A DNA stretch of 64,000 nt, from the NCBI RefSeq assembly GCF_035918235.1, contig NZ_CP109485.1, positions 6,668,501 through 6,732,500 on the forward strand. The letters are read 5' to 3'. Positions 27,426-39,115 of this stretch are shown here, piece by piece. A program made the position numbers and the translations under genes. How positions within the stretch are numbered: position 1 is the stretch's first letter; each line of letters opens with the position of its first letter. The DNA is from Streptomyces sp. NBC_01445 (lineage in GTDB: Bacteria > Actinomycetota > Actinomycetes > Streptomycetales > Streptomycetaceae). The notes beneath the pieces are model-generated. The model made no database searches. It saw nothing but the letters and a program-made list of their open reading frames with translations, and was not told the origin of the DNA.

Positions 27426-28517
27426 TTGAACTCCAACGACCCGGCACATGTGGATCCGCTCGCCCGGCTGCGCACCCCCGACGATCCGCCCTGCGACGTC
27501 TATCTGACGGGGACCGTCTTCCTCGACATCATCTTCACGGGCCTGGACAGCGCCCCCGTGCGGGGGACCGAGTCCTGGGCGCGCGGCATGGGGTCCAGTC
27601 CCGGCGGAGTCGCCAACATGGCCACCGCCCTGGCCCGGCTCGGGCTGCGGACGTCGCTGGCCGCCGCCTTCGGGGACGACCACTACGGCGAGTACTGCTG
27701 GGACAGCCTGGAGCAGGGCGAGGGCATCGACCTGACGTCGTCGCGGACCGTCGCCGGCTGGCACTCGCCCGTCACCGTCTCCATGGCCTACGAGGGCGAG
27801 CGGACCATGGTCAGCCACGGTCACGAGCCGCCGCCCGGGGAGCCCGCCCCCGAGTGCCCTCCGCGGGCACGCGCCGCTGTCGCCTCGCTGGCCCCCGGGC
27901 TGAGCGAGCCCTGGATCGCCACGGCCGCGGGCCGCGGGACGCAGATCTTCGGTGACGTGGGCTGGGACGACACGGGCCGCTGGGACCTGAGCTCCCTCGA
28001 CGACCTGTCGCGCTGCGAGGCCTTCCTGCCGAACGCCGAGGAGGCGATGCGCTACACCCGTACGTCCTGCCCCCGGGCCGCCGCGCACGCCCTGGCCGAA
28101 TACGTGCCGCTCGCCGTGGTCACCCTGGGTGCCGAGGGCGCCTACGCGGTGGACGCCCGCAGCGGGGAGACCGCCTCCGTGCCCGCCATCGAAGTCGCCG
28201 CCCTCGACCCCACCGGCGCCGGGGACGTCTTCGTCGCAGGGTTCGTGACCGGGACGCTCGCGGGCTGGCCGCTGGCCGACCGGCTCGCCTTCGCCGGACT
28301 GACCGCCGCTCTGTCCGTGCAGGAGTTCGGCGGCTCGCTGTCCGCGCCCGGCTGGTCGGAAATAGCGGCCTGGTGGCGGCATGTGCAGGCCTACGACGAC
28401 CAGGAGCCCGCGGCGCTGCGCCGGTACGCCTTCCTGGAGGCGCTGCTGCCCGAGGTGAGCCGGCCGTGGCCCCTGCGGCGGGCGGTGCCGACGATCGGCT
28501 TCGGGCGGGGCGTCTAG
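27426..28517 (+). CDS. PfkB-family carbohydrate kinase
   Basis: 363 residues from a TTG start at 27426, chosen because GGGGAG lies seven bases upstream; the longer in-frame extension is not conserved-looking. Ribokinase-fold signatures: GSSPGGVANMATALARLGL near the N-terminus and DPTGAGDVFVAGF near the C-terminus with the catalytic base Asp267. The family phosphorylates sugars or nucleosides; the substrate cannot be told. The context (next to phoH) gives no further hint. Confidence 0.88.
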   Translation: MNSNDPAHVDPLARLRTPDDPPCDVYLTGTVFLDIIFTGLDSAPVRGTESWARGMGSSPGGVANMATALARLGLRTSLAAAFGDDHYGEYCWDSLEQGEGIDLTSSRTVAGWHSPVTVSMAYEGERTMVSHGHEPPPGEPAPECPPRARAAVASLAPGLSEPWIATAAGRGTQIFGDVGWDDTGRWDLSSLDDLSRCEAFLPNAEEAMRYTRTSCPRAAAHALAEYVPLAVVTLGAEGAYAVDARSGETASVPAIEVAALDPTGAGDVFVAGFVTGTLAGWPLADRLAFAGLTAALSVQEFGGSLSAPGWSEIAAWWRHVQAYDDQEPAALRRYAFLEALLPEVSRPWPLRRAVPTIGFGRGV

Positions 28518-28649
28518 CGAGAGGCCCCTGGCCCGCGGAAAAGGCCTACGGCGTTGTCGGTGCACCGTCGTACCCTGGGCAGTGCAAGGCTGTCGACGCG
28601 GGCGCGAGCCCCCGCACGAGGAGGATGAGCAGGCCTTCAGTGCCGGCCC

Positions 28650-29687
28650 ATGACTCAGACACCCACCGCTCAGGCGCGAGCGCATTTCACGGTCCCGGCG
28701 AACCACCCCATGGTGACTGTCCTCGGATCCGGCGACGCGCTCCTTCGCGTGATCGAGAAGGCCTTCCCGGCGGCCGACATTCATGTCCGGGGCAATGAGA
28801 TCAGCGCTGTGGGCGACGCGACGGAAGTCGCCCTCATCCAGCGCGTGTTCGACGAGATGATGCTGGTGCTCCGCACCGGACAGCCGATGACGGAGGACGC
28901 AGTGGAACGCTCGATCGCCATGCTCAAGGCGAGCGAGAACGGGGAGGGTGACGGCCAGGAGACCCCGGCCGAGGTTCTCACTCAGAACATTCTCTCGTCG
29001 CGGGGCCGGACCATCCGTCCGAAGACCCTCAACCAGAAGCGCTACGTCGACGCCATCGACAAGCACACCATCGTCTTCGGCATCGGTCCCGCCGGTACGG
29101 GCAAGACCTATCTCGCGATGGCCAAGGCCGTACAGGCCCTGCAGTCCAAGCAGGTCAACCGCATCATCCTGACGCGGCCGGCCGTGGAGGCGGGCGAGCG
29201 GCTCGGATTCCTGCCGGGCACGCTGTACGAGAAGATCGACCCGTATCTGCGCCCCCTGTACGACGCGCTGCACGACATGCTCGACCCCGACTCCATCCCC
29301 CGCCTGATGGCGGCGGGCACGATCGAGGTGGCGCCGCTGGCGTACATGCGAGGCCGCACGCTGAACGACGCCTTCATCATCCTGGACGAGGCACAGAACA
29401 CGAGCGCCGAGCAGATGAAGATGTTCCTCACCCGGCTCGGCTTCGACTCGAAGATCGTCGTCACCGGTGACGTGACGCAGGTCGACCTGCCGAGCGGCAC
29501 GAAGAGTGGTCTGCGGCAGGTCCAGGACATCCTGGAGGGCCTCGACGACGTCCACTTCTCGCGGCTCACCTCCCAGGATGTCGTCCGGCACAAGCTCGTC
29601 GGCCGTATCGTCGACGCGTACGAGAAGTACGACAGCCAGCACGGCACCGAGAACGGCTCGCACCAGGGCCGCGGCAGAGGGAAGTAG
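28650..29687 (+). CDS. PhoH-family ATPase (PhoH-like)
   Basis: 345 residues from ATG 28650. An N-terminal KH-like domain (residues about 15-80) precedes a RecA-like ATPase with Walker A GPAGTGKT (146-153), a [16 protein letters not shown] stretch and Walker [10 protein letters not shown]. The C-terminus is basic and polar. It is the first gene of the conserved phoH-ybeY-corC-era run, linked to rRNA/RNA maturation in many bacteria. A GAGGAGG with an out-of-frame ATG lies at 28617-28626, but no better in-frame start is seen. Confidence 0.93.
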   Translation: MTQTPTAQARAHFTVPANHPMVTVLGSGDALLRVIEKAFPAADIHVRGNEISAVGDATEVALIQRVFDEMMLVLRTGQPMTEDAVERSIAMLKASENGEGDGQETPAEVLTQNILSSRGRTIRPKTLNQKRYVDAIDKHTIVFGIGPAGTGKTYLAMAKAVQALQSKQVNRIILTRPAVEAGERLGFLPGTLYEKIDPYLRPLYDALHDMLDPDSIPRLMAAGTIEVAPLAYMRGRTLNDAFIILDEAQNTSAEQMKMFLTRLGFDSKIVVTGDVTQVDLPSGTKSGLRQVQDILEGLDDVHFSRLTSQDVVRHKLVGRIVDAYEKYDSQHGTENGSHQGRGRGK

Positions 29688-29697
29688 CAAGCACCGC

Positions 29698-30195
29698 ATG
29701 TCGATCGACGTCAACAACGAGTCCGGAACCGAGGTCGACGAGCAGGCGATCCTCGACATCGCCCGCTACGCGCTCGCGCGGATGCGCATCCACCCGCTCT
29801 CCGAGCTCTCGGTGATCGTCGTGGACGCCGACGCCATGGAGCAGTTGCACGTGCAGTGGATGGACCTGCCGGGGCCCACGGATGTCATGTCGTTCCCGAT
29901 GGACGAGCTGCGGCCGCCGTCGAAGGACGACGAGGAGCCCCCGCAGGGTCTGCTCGGCGACATCGTGCTGTGCCCAGAGGTGGCGAAGAAGCAGGGCGAG
30001 GACGCCGACACGCAGCACTCCATGGACGAGGAGCTCCAGCTGCTCACCGTGCACGGGGTGCTGCACCTGCTCGGTTACGACCACGAGGAGCCCGACGAGA
30101 AGGCCGAGATGTTCGGGCTTCAGGCGGCCATCGTGGACGGGTGGCGGGGTGACAAGGGCCTGACCGGTCCGTCCCCCGCGCCCACCGTGTCATGA
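29698..30195 (+). CDS. ybeY: Endoribonuclease YbeY (rRNA maturation factor)
   Basis: 165 residues from ATG 29698, ten bases after phoH. The zinc motif [11 protein letters not shown] (H-x3-H-x5-H) is intact, preceded by the [12 protein letters not shown] signature. It is a metallo-RNase acting in 16S rRNA 3' processing and ribosome quality control. It overlaps the next gene by ATGA, consistent with an operon. Confidence 0.95.
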   Translation: MSIDVNNESGTEVDEQAILDIARYALARMRIHPLSELSVIVVDADAMEQLHVQWMDLPGPTDVMSFPMDELRPPSKDDEEPPQGLLGDIVLCPEVAKKQGEDADTQHSMDEELQLLTVHGVLHLLGYDHEEPDEKAEMFGLQAAIVDGWRGDKGLTGPSPAPTVS

Positions 30196-31475
30196 GTCTT
30201 TCGCTCGTCGCGGGCGCCGTCGCCCTCGTCGTGGTCGCCTGGCTGGCGGCCTGCGCCGAGGCCGGCATCGCCCGCACCTCCAGCTTCCGCGCCGAGGAGG
30301 CCGTCCGGTCCGGGCGGCGCGGCAGCGACCGGCTCGCCCAGGTGGCCGCCGACCCGACCCGCTATCTGAACGTGGCGCTGCTGGTCAGGGTCGCCTGCGA
30401 GATGGCCGCCGCGTCCCTGGTCACGTACGCCTGCCTCCAGGAGTTCGACGCGACCTGGGAGGCGCTGGCCGTCGCCATCGGCGTGATGGTCCTCGTCTCG
30501 TACGTGGCGGTGGGCGTCTCGCCCCGCACCATCGGACGGCAGCACCCGCTGAACACGGCCACGGCCGCCGCGTACGTGCTGCTGCCGCTGGCCCGGATCA
30601 TGGGGCCCATTCCGCCGCTGCTCATCCTCATCGGCAACGCCCTGACCCCCGGCAAGGGGTTCCGGCGCGGGCCCTTCGCCTCCGAGGCCGAGCTGCGCGC
30701 CATGGTCGACCTCGCCGAGAAGGAGTCCCTCATCGAGGACGAGGAGCGCCGCATGGTGCACTCCGTCTTCGAGCTGGGCGACACCCTTGTCCGCGAAGTC
30801 ATGGTCCCCCGCACCGACTTGGTCGCCATCGAGCGGTACAAGACGATCCGGCAGGCGCTCACGCTGGCCCTGCGGTCCGGGTTCTCCCGCATCCCGGTCA
30901 CCGGCGAGAGCGAGGACGACGTCGTCGGCATCGTGTATCTCAAGGACCTCGCCCGCAAGACGCACATCAGCCGGGACGCCGAGAGCGAGCTCGTCTCGAC
31001 CGCGATGCGGCCCGCCACGTTCGTGCCCGACACGAAGAACGCGGGCGACCTGCTCCGCGAGATGCAGCAGCTGCGCAACCACGTGGCCGTCGTGATCGAC
31101 GAGTACGGCGGCACCGCGGGCATCGTCACCATCGAGGACATCCTCGAGGAGATCGTCGGCGAGATCACCGACGAGTACGACCGTGAACTCCCGCCCGTGC
31201 AGGACCTCGGCGACGAACGCTTCCGGGTGACCGCCCGCCTCGACATCGGCGACCTCGGCGAGCTGTACGGCATCGAGGAGTACGACGACGAGGACGTGGA
31301 GACCGTCGGCGGGCTCCTCGCCAAGGCGCTCGGCCGGGTGCCGATCGCGGAGGCCTCGTCCGTCGTCGAACTGCCCGACGGGCGCAAGCTGCGGCTCACC
31401 GCGGAGTCCGCCGCGGGCCGGCGCAACAAGATCGTGACAGTGCTCGTGGAGCCGGTGGGCGAAGAGGGGAAGTGA
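30192..31475 (+). CDS. CorC/HlyC-type hemolysin-family transporter (CNNM and CBS domains)
   Basis: 427 residues from ATG 30192. An N-terminal CNNM membrane domain with about three to four helices (residues 1-140) is followed by two CBS repeats (residues about 190-310: [42 protein letters not shown]) and a CorC-HlyC domain ([17 protein letters not shown]). Family members are linked to Mg2+/Co2+ handling; the old name hemolysin is misleading. It is part of the phoH-ybeY-era neighbourhood. Confidence 0.92.
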   Translation: MSLSLVAGAVALVVVAWLAACAEAGIARTSSFRAEEAVRSGRRGSDRLAQVAADPTRYLNVALLVRVACEMAAASLVTYACLQEFDATWEALAVAIGVMVLVSYVAVGVSPRTIGRQHPLNTATAAAYVLLPLARIMGPIPPLLILIGNALTPGKGFRRGPFASEAELRAMVDLAEKESLIEDEERRMVHSVFELGDTLVREVMVPRTDLVAIERYKTIRQALTLALRSGFSRIPVTGESEDDVVGIVYLKDLARKTHISRDAESELVSTAMRPATFVPDTKNAGDLLREMQQLRNHVAVVIDEYGGTAGIVTIEDILEEIVGEITDEYDRELPPVQDLGDERFRVTARLDIGDLGELYGIEEYDDEDVETVGGLLAKALGRVPIAEASSVVELPDGRKLRLTAESAAGRRNKIVTVLVEPVGEEGK

Positions 31476-31479
31476 CGTC

Positions 31480-31833
31480 GTGACGCCGCAGGAGCTGCGC
31501 GCCTTGTGTCTGTCGTTCAACGCGGCCGTCGAGGAGTTCCCGTTCAACCCCGACACGTCCGTCTTCAAGGTCCTGGGCAAGCTCTTCGCCCTGACGAACC
31601 TGGACGCGCGGCCCCTCACCGTCAACCTCAAGTGCGACCCCGAGGACGCGGTGCGCCTGCGCGGCGACCACGAGGCGATCGTGCCCGGCTGGCACATGAA
31701 CAAGCGGCACTGGAACACCGTGACCGTCGCCGGACTCCCGGACAGGATGGTCAGGGAGCTCGTGGAGGACTCGTACGACCTCGTGGTCGCCGGCCTGCCG
31801 AGGGCCGAGCGCCTCAAACTCGACCGTGGCTGA
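31480..31833 (+). CDS. MmcQ/YjbR family protein
   Basis: 117 residues from GTG 31480, four bases after the CorC-type gene. The CyaY-like fold is indicated by AAVEEFPF, VFKVLGKLFAL, VNLKCDP and the C-terminal HWNTVTV and SYDLVVAGLP motifs. DNA-binding has been proposed for the family; the function is not settled. Its stop overlaps the start of the next gene by eight bases. Confidence 0.9.
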   Translation: MTPQELRALCLSFNAAVEEFPFNPDTSVFKVLGKLFALTNLDARPLTVNLKCDPEDAVRLRGDHEAIVPGWHMNKRHWNTVTVAGLPDRMVRELVEDSYDLVVAGLPRAERLKLDRG

Positions 31834-32699
31834 CGACGCCGACGCGTACCGCCGGCGGGAGCTGCGCGAGTTCCTGATGAACCGCCGCGCCCGGGTCACC
31901 CCCGCGCAGGCCGGCCTCCCCGACGGCGGGGGCCCGGCGCCGCACACCGGGGCTGCGCCGCGAGGAGGTCGCCGTCCTTGCCGGGGTCGGCGCCTCCTGG
32001 TACCAGTGGCTGGAGCAGGGCCGCGACATCTCCGTGTCCCCGCAGGTCCTCGACGCGGTCGCCCGCGTCCTGCGCCTGTCCGGCGCCGAGCGGCGCCATC
32101 TGTACGTCCTCGCCGGCCTCAACCCGCCGCCCGCGTCCGCGGACCCGGCCGCCGTGGGCCGCGACGACGGCCTGCGCCGCATCATCGACACCTGGATGCC
32201 GTACCCGGCGCACATCGTCGACCCGTACTACAACTGCGTGATGTACAACGACGCGGCCGCGACGGTCCTCAACATGCGGCCCGGCAACACGCAGAACTGC
32301 GTCCTGGACTTCTTCACCGACCCCGTCTACCGCTCCCGGAGCGTCAGTTGGGAGCGGAACGCGGCGACGGTCGTGGCCCAGTTCCGGGCGGCCTGCTCCG
32401 AGTACCCGGGCGACGAGGGCTTCCAGGAGGTCGTCGCCGCGACGAAGGCGGCGAGCGCCGAGTTCGCCGAGCTGTGGGAGCGGCGCGACATCGAGGCGGC
32501 CGGACAGATCCGCAAGGAGCTCACGCACCCCGTGGCGGGCGTCCTGCACGTCGAGTCGACGGCCCTGAAGGTGCCGGCCAGGCCCGACCTCACGATCATC
32601 CTGCACACGCCGCTGCCGGAGGCGGACACGGCCGCGAAGCTGGAGTGGCTGGCGACGCCCGAGGGGCGGCGTGGGGCCATGTACCCCGTTGCCGGGTGA
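31826..32699 (+). pseudogene. XRE/MmyB-type helix-turn-helix regulator, frameshifted
   Basis: Translation from GTG 31826 gives a normal N-terminus (ELREFLMNRRARVTPAQAGLPDGG) and then loses the family sequence. The frame two bases away from it continues it exactly (RRRTPGLRREEVAVLAGV, then ASWYQWLEQGRDISVS) to the stop at 32699, with the MmyB ligand-binding domain intact (TWMPYPAHIVDPYYNCVMYN). One extra G in the run G5 at 31928-31932 explains the break; removing it restores about 290 residues. It may be a true mutation, a sequencing error or a slippage switch. If real, only a C-terminal piece starting near GTG 32034 could be made. Confidence 0.82.
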
Positions 32700-32727
32700 G
32701 CGTGACGGCGTTCCCTATGCTCACCCC

Positions 32728-33081
32728 ATGACTGAGAGCAACGACCTCACCGCCGAGGACCGCAAGATCGTCACGCTGGCCCGCAGCGCCCGGGCCCGCA
32801 ACGGGGTGCCCGAGGGGGCCGCCGTGCGGGACGAGACGGGGCGTACGTACGTGGCGGGGACCGTCTCGCTGGACTCCCTGAAGCTTTCCGCCTTGCGTAC
32901 CGCTGTCGCGATGGCCGTGGCGTCGGGGGCGCAGTCGCTGGAGGCCGCCGCCGTTGTCTCCGACGGCTCGGAGGTCGTCGGGGAGGATCTGGCGGCGGTG
33001 CGGGATCTGGGGGGCGCGGGTACGCCGGTGTTCCTCGCGGGGACCGACGGCGTGGTGCGTGGGGCCGTGGCCGCCGGCTGA
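32728..33081 (+). CDS. Cytidine deaminase-like protein lacking catalytic zinc ligands
   Basis: 117 residues from ATG 32728. The fold signature of cytidine deaminase is recognisable (KIVTLARSARARNGVPEGAAVRDETGRTYVAGTVSLDSLKLSALRTAVAMAVASG), but no His-Ala-Glu or Cys-Glu and no PCxxC motif is present, and the protein contains no cysteine at all. It is therefore probably not a working deaminase. Its place just before era is conserved in actinobacteria as far as I know, suggesting a structural or regulatory role. Confidence 0.85.
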   Translation: MTESNDLTAEDRKIVTLARSARARNGVPEGAAVRDETGRTYVAGTVSLDSLKLSALRTAVAMAVASGAQSLEAAAVVSDGSEVVGEDLAAVRDLGGAGTPVFLAGTDGVVRGAVAAG

Positions 33082-33085
33082 GACA

Positions 33086-33129
33086 TTCAGCCCGTCCGGC
33101 GTTTGAGGACCGGGGTCCGGGGCGGAGCC
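33086..33129 (+). repeat. Dispersed Streptomyces intergenic repeat, copy 1
   Basis: Contains GTCCGGCGTTTGAGGAC and a following GGGGTCCGGGGCGGAGCC stretch. It lies between the convergent cytidine-deaminase-like and glnK genes. A 5-bp stem GGACC/GGTCC is within it. The same element occurs on the opposite strand at 35961-36000. Confidence 0.85.
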
Positions 33130-33139
33130 GCGGAGTTGC

Positions 33140-34954
<1,815 letters not shown>

Positions 34955-34972
34955 TCAGGGACAATGGGCGCC

Positions 34973-35926
34973 ATGAGCGTTCGTACCCAGTCATCCGAGC
35001 CGTCCGGGGAAGCGTCCCACCGGGCCGGCTTCGCCTGCTTCGTCGGCCGCCCCAACGCGGGCAAGTCCACCCTCACGAATGCTCTGGTCGGCAAGAAGGT
35101 CGCGATCACCGCGGACCAGCCGCAGACCACGCGGCACACGGTGCGCGGCATCGTGCACCGGCCCGACGCCCAGCTGATCCTGGTGGACACCCCGGGCCTG
35201 CACAAGCCGCGCACGCTGCTGGGCCAGCGGCTCAACGACGTCGTGCGCACGACGTGGGCCGAGGTCGACGTCATCGGCTTCTGCCTGCCCGCGAACGAGA
35301 AGCTCGGCCCCGGCGACCGCTTCATCGCCAAGGAGCTCGCCTCCATCAAGAAGACGCCGAAGGTCGCGATCGTCACCAAGACCGACCTGGTCGACAGCAA
35401 GCAGCTCGCCGAGCAGCTCATCGCCATCGACCAGCTCGGCAAGGAGCTCGGCTTCGAGTGGGCGGAGATCGTGCCCGTCTCGGCCGTCGGCGACAAGCAG
35501 GTCGGCCTGCTCGCCGACCTGCTCGTCCCGCTGCTGCCCGAGGGCCCCGCGCTCTACCCGGAGGGCGACCTCACGGACGAGCCCGAGCAGGTCATGGTGG
35601 CGGAGCTGATCCGCGAGGCCGCGCTCGAGGGCGTGCGTGACGAGCTGCCGCACTCCATCGCCGTCGTCGTCGAGGAGATGCTGCCGCGCGAGGACCGCCC
35701 GGCGGACCGGCCGCTCCTCGACATCCACGCCTTCGTCTACATCGAGCGCCCCAGCCAGAAGGGCATCATCATCGGCCCGAAGGGCAAGCGCCTCAAGGAC
35801 GTCGGCATCAAGTCCCGCAAGCAGATCGAAGCGCTCCTCGGTACCCCCGTCTTCTTGGACCTGCACGTGAAGGTCGCGAAGGACTGGCAGCGCGACCCGA
35901 GGCAGCTGCGCAAGCTGGGCTTCTAG
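34973..35926 (+). CDS. era: GTPase Era
   Basis: 317 residues from ATG 34973 (MSVRTQSSEPSG). It binds 16S rRNA and couples 30S assembly to growth. G1 GRPNAGKST, G3 DTPGLHKPR and G4 TKTDL are intact; the C-terminal KH domain has SQKGIIIGPKGKRLKDVG and ends RQLRKLGF. Length is usual. It starts 175 bp from the divergent amt gene. Confidence 0.96.
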   Translation: MSVRTQSSEPSGEASHRAGFACFVGRPNAGKSTLTNALVGKKVAITADQPQTTRHTVRGIVHRPDAQLILVDTPGLHKPRTLLGQRLNDVVRTTWAEVDVIGFCLPANEKLGPGDRFIAKELASIKKTPKVAIVTKTDLVDSKQLAEQLIAIDQLGKELGFEWAEIVPVSAVGDKQVGLLADLLVPLLPEGPALYPEGDLTDEPEQVMVAELIREAALEGVRDELPHSIAVVVEEMLPREDRPADRPLLDIHAFVYIERPSQKGIIIGPKGKRLKDVGIKSRKQIEALLGTPVFLDLHVKVAKDWQRDPRQLRKLGF

Positions 35927-35960
35927 GCGGCGTATCGGGTGCGGGCCCGTGCGGCTCGTG

Positions 35961-36000
35961 CCTCGGGGCTCCGCTCCTCAAACGCCGGAGGGGCTGAACG
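35961..36000 (-). repeat. Dispersed Streptomyces intergenic repeat, copy 2
   Basis: The reverse complement reads TTCAGCCCCTCCGGCGTTTG then AGGAGCGGAGCCCC. Its first 25 bases match copy 1 (33086-33110) with two differences. It lies between convergent era and the HTH regulator gene, in the opposite orientation to copy 1. Confidence 0.85.
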
Positions 36001-36027
36001 TGCGGGACCCGCGCAAGCTCCGTGCCC

Positions 36028-36861
36028 TCACGGCCTGCTCGGGGTCAGGTCCTGGAGGCCCACGACCCGCAGCAGTTCCAGGCGTTCGTACGTCTCCGTG
36101 CCCGGCTGGGCCGAGTGCACGACGAGTTGCTGGTCGTGGCCGTCGCTGAGCAGTACCTCGCAGTCGAGGTCGAGGGCGCCGACCACGGGGTGCAGGAAGC
36201 GTTTCGGTGACGGGCGGCGTACGACGACGTCGTGCGACTGCCACAGCTCCTCGAACTCCCGCGATCCGGCGCGCAGTTCGGCCACGAGCGCGGCCGGGCC
36301 CGGATCGTCGGGGCGGGCCGCGGCGACCGCCCGCAGGCTCGCCACGTGGGCGCGGGCGTGCGTCTCGTGGTTCTCGGGCGGGAACATGGGCCGCGTCGCC
36401 GGGTTCGTGAACCAGTCGCGGATCACGTTCCTGCCGGTGTGGTCGCCCGTCAGGGCCACCGACATCGTGTTCTGGGCGAGCATCTCGCCCCAGTCGCTGA
36501 TCACCGACGCCGGCAGATCGTGCAGCCGGTCCAGGATCAGCAGCAGCCCCGGCCGCACATGCCCCGAGGAACGGCCGGGACGGGGCGGCTCCTCGCCCGC
36601 CAGATGGAACAGATGGTCCCGCTCGGCGTCGTTGAGCCGCAGCGCGCGGGCCAGCGCGGTCAGCATCTGCCGCGACGGATGGGAGCCGCGGCGCTGTTCC
36701 AGGCGCGTGTAGTAGTCCGTGGACATCCCGGTGAGCTGCGCCACCTCCTCGCGGCGCAGCCCCGGCGTGCGGCGCCGCGGGCCCGCGGTCAGGCCCACGT
36801 CGGAGGGCGCCAGGCGGGCGCGGGAGCGGCGCAGGAAGTCGGCGAGTTCGGCTCGGTTCAC
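36028..36861 (-). CDS. XRE-family helix-turn-helix regulator with MmyB ligand-binding domain
   Basis: 277 residues from GTG 36861 (VNRAELADFLRRSRARL). The N-terminal HTH has GLRREEVAQLTGMSTDYYTRLEQRRG. The C-terminal MmyB-like domain follows (NTMSVALTGDHTGRNVIRDWFTNP). It is divergent from an NAD(P)-dependent epimerase gene with 128 bp between, an arrangement common for this family, so it probably regulates that gene. A paralogue of the frameshifted gene at 31826-32699. Confidence 0.92.
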   Translation of the reverse strand: MNRAELADFLRRSRARLAPSDVGLTAGPRRRTPGLRREEVAQLTGMSTDYYTRLEQRRGSHPSRQMLTALARALRLNDAERDHLFHLAGEEPPRPGRSSGHVRPGLLLILDRLHDLPASVISDWGEMLAQNTMSVALTGDHTGRNVIRDWFTNPATRPMFPPENHETHARAHVASLRAVAAARPDDPGPAALVAELRAGSREFEELWQSHDVVVRRPSPKRFLHPVVGALDLDCEVLLSDGHDQQLVVHSAQPGTETYERLELLRVVGLQDLTPSRP

Positions 36862-36989
36862 CCCTTCAGGATCGCTCGGAACCGCCCTCGTAACCAGGGA
36901 GCGCCAGTCCCCGGATAACCGCGTCTCTCCCGCCGTGCCCGCCACTCGCGCAGGCTTCAGGCATGGCTACGAAACACGAGGAGGCGGCC

Positions 36990-37844
36990 ATGCTGACACT
37001 GGTGACAGGTGCGACGGGCAAGGTCGGACAGCGGTTCGTGCCGCGACTGCTGCAGAGCTCGGCGCCGGGCGACCAGGTGCGGGTGCTCGTACGGGACGCG
37101 GCACGCGGTGAGCGGTTCGCCGCGCTGGGCGCGGACGTCGTGGTCGGCGACCTGCGGGACGCCGATGTGCTGGGCAAGGCGACGGCCGGGGCGGACGCCG
37201 TGGTGAACGTCGCCGCTGCCTTCCGCGGAGTGCCCGACGAGGAGGCGCGGGCGGTCAACAGGGACGCCGCCATCGAGCTGGCCCGGGCCTCCGTGGCCTC
37301 GGGCGTGCGGCGGTTCGTGCAGGTCAGCACGGGTCTGGTGTACGGCTCCGGGCGCGGCAGGCCGCTGGTCGAGGACGACGAGACGGTGCCGGGCGGCCAT
37401 CTGTGGGGCACCTACCCCGAGTCGAAGTGGGAGGCGGAGCGCGCGCTGCGGGCGATGGACGGCCTCGACGACCTGCGCATCGCCCGGCTGCCCTTCGTGT
37501 ACGGCGACGGGGACTCGCACCTGGCCGACGTGACGCAGTACGCGCAGAACTGGCCGGCCATGCAGCGCCTGCACATGGGCCACCACGCGGATGTCGCCCA
37601 GGGTCTGCAACGCCTCCTGTACGCGCCGGGAGCGCACGGCGTCTACAACATCGCCGACGACGCCCCGGTCACGATGGTCGACGTGTACCAGGTCAACGGC
37701 GTGCCGGTGCCGCCGGAGGCGTACGCCAAGGTGGACCCGGACCCCTGGGCCGGCGTCATGTCGACGGCCCGCGTCCGCCGCGAACTGGGCTTCCGCCCGT
37801 TCTTCCCGTCCGTCTGGACGGCCCTGGATGCCGGCGCGCTGTAG
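36990..37844 (+). CDS. NAD(P)-dependent epimerase/dehydratase (atypical/extended SDR)
   Basis: 284 residues. ATG 36990 is chosen because GAGGAGG lies six bases upstream; ATG 36963 is in frame but lacks this. The Rossmann motif VTGATGKVG opens the protein; the catalytic YPESK (Tyr-x3-Lys) sits in GTYPESKWEAERAL, with VSTGLVYGSG as the active-site Ser/Thr strand. Substrate unknown. Divergent from the HTH regulator. Confidence 0.9.
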   Translation: MLTLVTGATGKVGQRFVPRLLQSSAPGDQVRVLVRDAARGERFAALGADVVVGDLRDADVLGKATAGADAVVNVAAAFRGVPDEEARAVNRDAAIELARASVASGVRRFVQVSTGLVYGSGRGRPLVEDDETVPGGHLWGTYPESKWEAERALRAMDGLDDLRIARLPFVYGDGDSHLADVTQYAQNWPAMQRLHMGHHADVAQGLQRLLYAPGAHGVYNIADDAPVTMVDVYQVNGVPVPPEAYAKVDPDPWAGVMSTARVRRELGFRPFFPSVWTALDAGAL

Positions 37845-37867
37845 AGCCCAGGGGGAGAGCCCACCGG

Positions 37868-39115
37868 TCAGGCCACCGACCGGATCCGCCGCACCAGGAG
37901 CGCCCCCACGAGCCCGATCACCGCCGCCACCAGGTACAGGACGCGGTAGCCGCCGAGATACGTCACGATCGGCGCGGCGAGAGCGGGCGCGGCGACCTGG
38001 GGCAGTGAGTTGGCGACGTTGATGACGCCCAGGTCCTTGCCCCGGTCCATGGCCTTGGGCAGGACATCCGTCATCAGCGCGAAGTCGACCGAGGTGAAGA
38101 CGCCGAAGCCGATGCCGAGGACCGCCGCCGCGACGATCGCGCCCGGCCAGGTCTGCCAGCCGGCCAGCGCGGCCGTCGCCACCGCCATCAGGACGCCCGA
38201 CCAGATCACGAAGGGCTTCCGGCGCCCCAGCCGGTCGGAGGCGACCCCGGCCACGACGACGGTGCACAGCAGGGTCACGCCGTTGACGGCGGTGAGGATC
38301 AGCACGCCCTGGTCGGGATCGCCGTAGTGCAGGCGGTCGCGCAGGTAGTAGAGGAGGTACAGGAGGACCAGCGCGTTGCTGAGGTTGATCAGGAAGCGGG
38401 TCAGCCAGGCCCAGCCGAGGTCGGGGTGGCGGCGGGGGCTCAGCCAGAACCCGGCCAGGAAGGTCCGCCAGGCCCACGGCGGCCGGTCCGCCGGGGCGAG
38501 CCGCAGGTCCGGATGGCGCAGCACGTACGGCAGGACGCCCACCAGGGCGAACACCGCGCACGCCGTGTACCCGGCGCCCACCCCGCCCACGACGGTCGCG
38601 AGCCCGGTGCCGACGACCACGCCCAGGATCTGCGCGGCCCCCAGCCAGCCGCCCACCGCGCCCCGCTGGAGCCGCGGCACCCGGTCGGGCACGGCCGCCG
38701 TCACCGCCGCGAACGCCGCGTTCAGCGTCAGCTGCACCAGGCACCAGCCGGCCGCCATCGTCCACACGGACCCGGCGCCCGCCAGCAGGAGCAGCGCGCA
38801 CGCGCCGCCGCCCGCGCCCGCCACGATCCACGGCGTGCGCCGCCCGAACCGCGACACCGTACGGTCCGAGAGCGCGCCGAAGAACGGGTTCGCGGCGAGC
38901 GACACGACGGCGCCCACCCCGGTCACCCACGCGAGCAGCGCCTCCTTCGACATGCCGGTGCCGGGCGCGAAGTCCTCGGCCTGGAGGGCGAGCAGGATCT
39001 GCAGGGGCCCGTACCAGCCGACCCAGATCGCCCCGTTGGCCAGCGACAGCGCGGCCGTCCAGCCGCGCCCGACCCGCTCGACGGGTTCGTCGAGCGCCGC
39101 GGCGGGAGCCGTCAT
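37868..39115 (-). CDS. MFS transporter (sugar/GPH-like)
   Basis: 415 residues from ATG 39115. Twelve hydrophobic segments; the SDRTVSRFGRRTPWI and SDRLGRRKPFV loops are MFS/GPH cation-symporter signatures. The start codon overlaps the beta-glucosidase stop (ATGA), so the two genes form an operon and the transporter probably imports a glycoside or exports its product. Substrate is inferred from the neighbour only. Confidence 0.9.
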   Translation of the reverse strand: MTAPAAALDEPVERVGRGWTAALSLANGAIWVGWYGPLQILLALQAEDFAPGTGMSKEALLAWVTGVGAVVSLAANPFFGALSDRTVSRFGRRTPWIVAGAGGGACALLLLAGAGSVWTMAAGWCLVQLTLNAAFAAVTAAVPDRVPRLQRGAVGGWLGAAQILGVVVGTGLATVVGGVGAGYTACAVFALVGVLPYVLRHPDLRLAPADRPPWAWRTFLAGFWLSPRRHPDLGWAWLTRFLINLSNALVLLYLLYYLRDRLHYGDPDQGVLILTAVNGVTLLCTVVVAGVASDRLGRRKPFVIWSGVLMAVATAALAGWQTWPGAIVAAAVLGIGFGVFTSVDFALMTDVLPKAMDRGKDLGVINVANSLPQVAAPALAAPIVTYLGGYRVLYLVAAVIGLVGALLVRRIRSVA

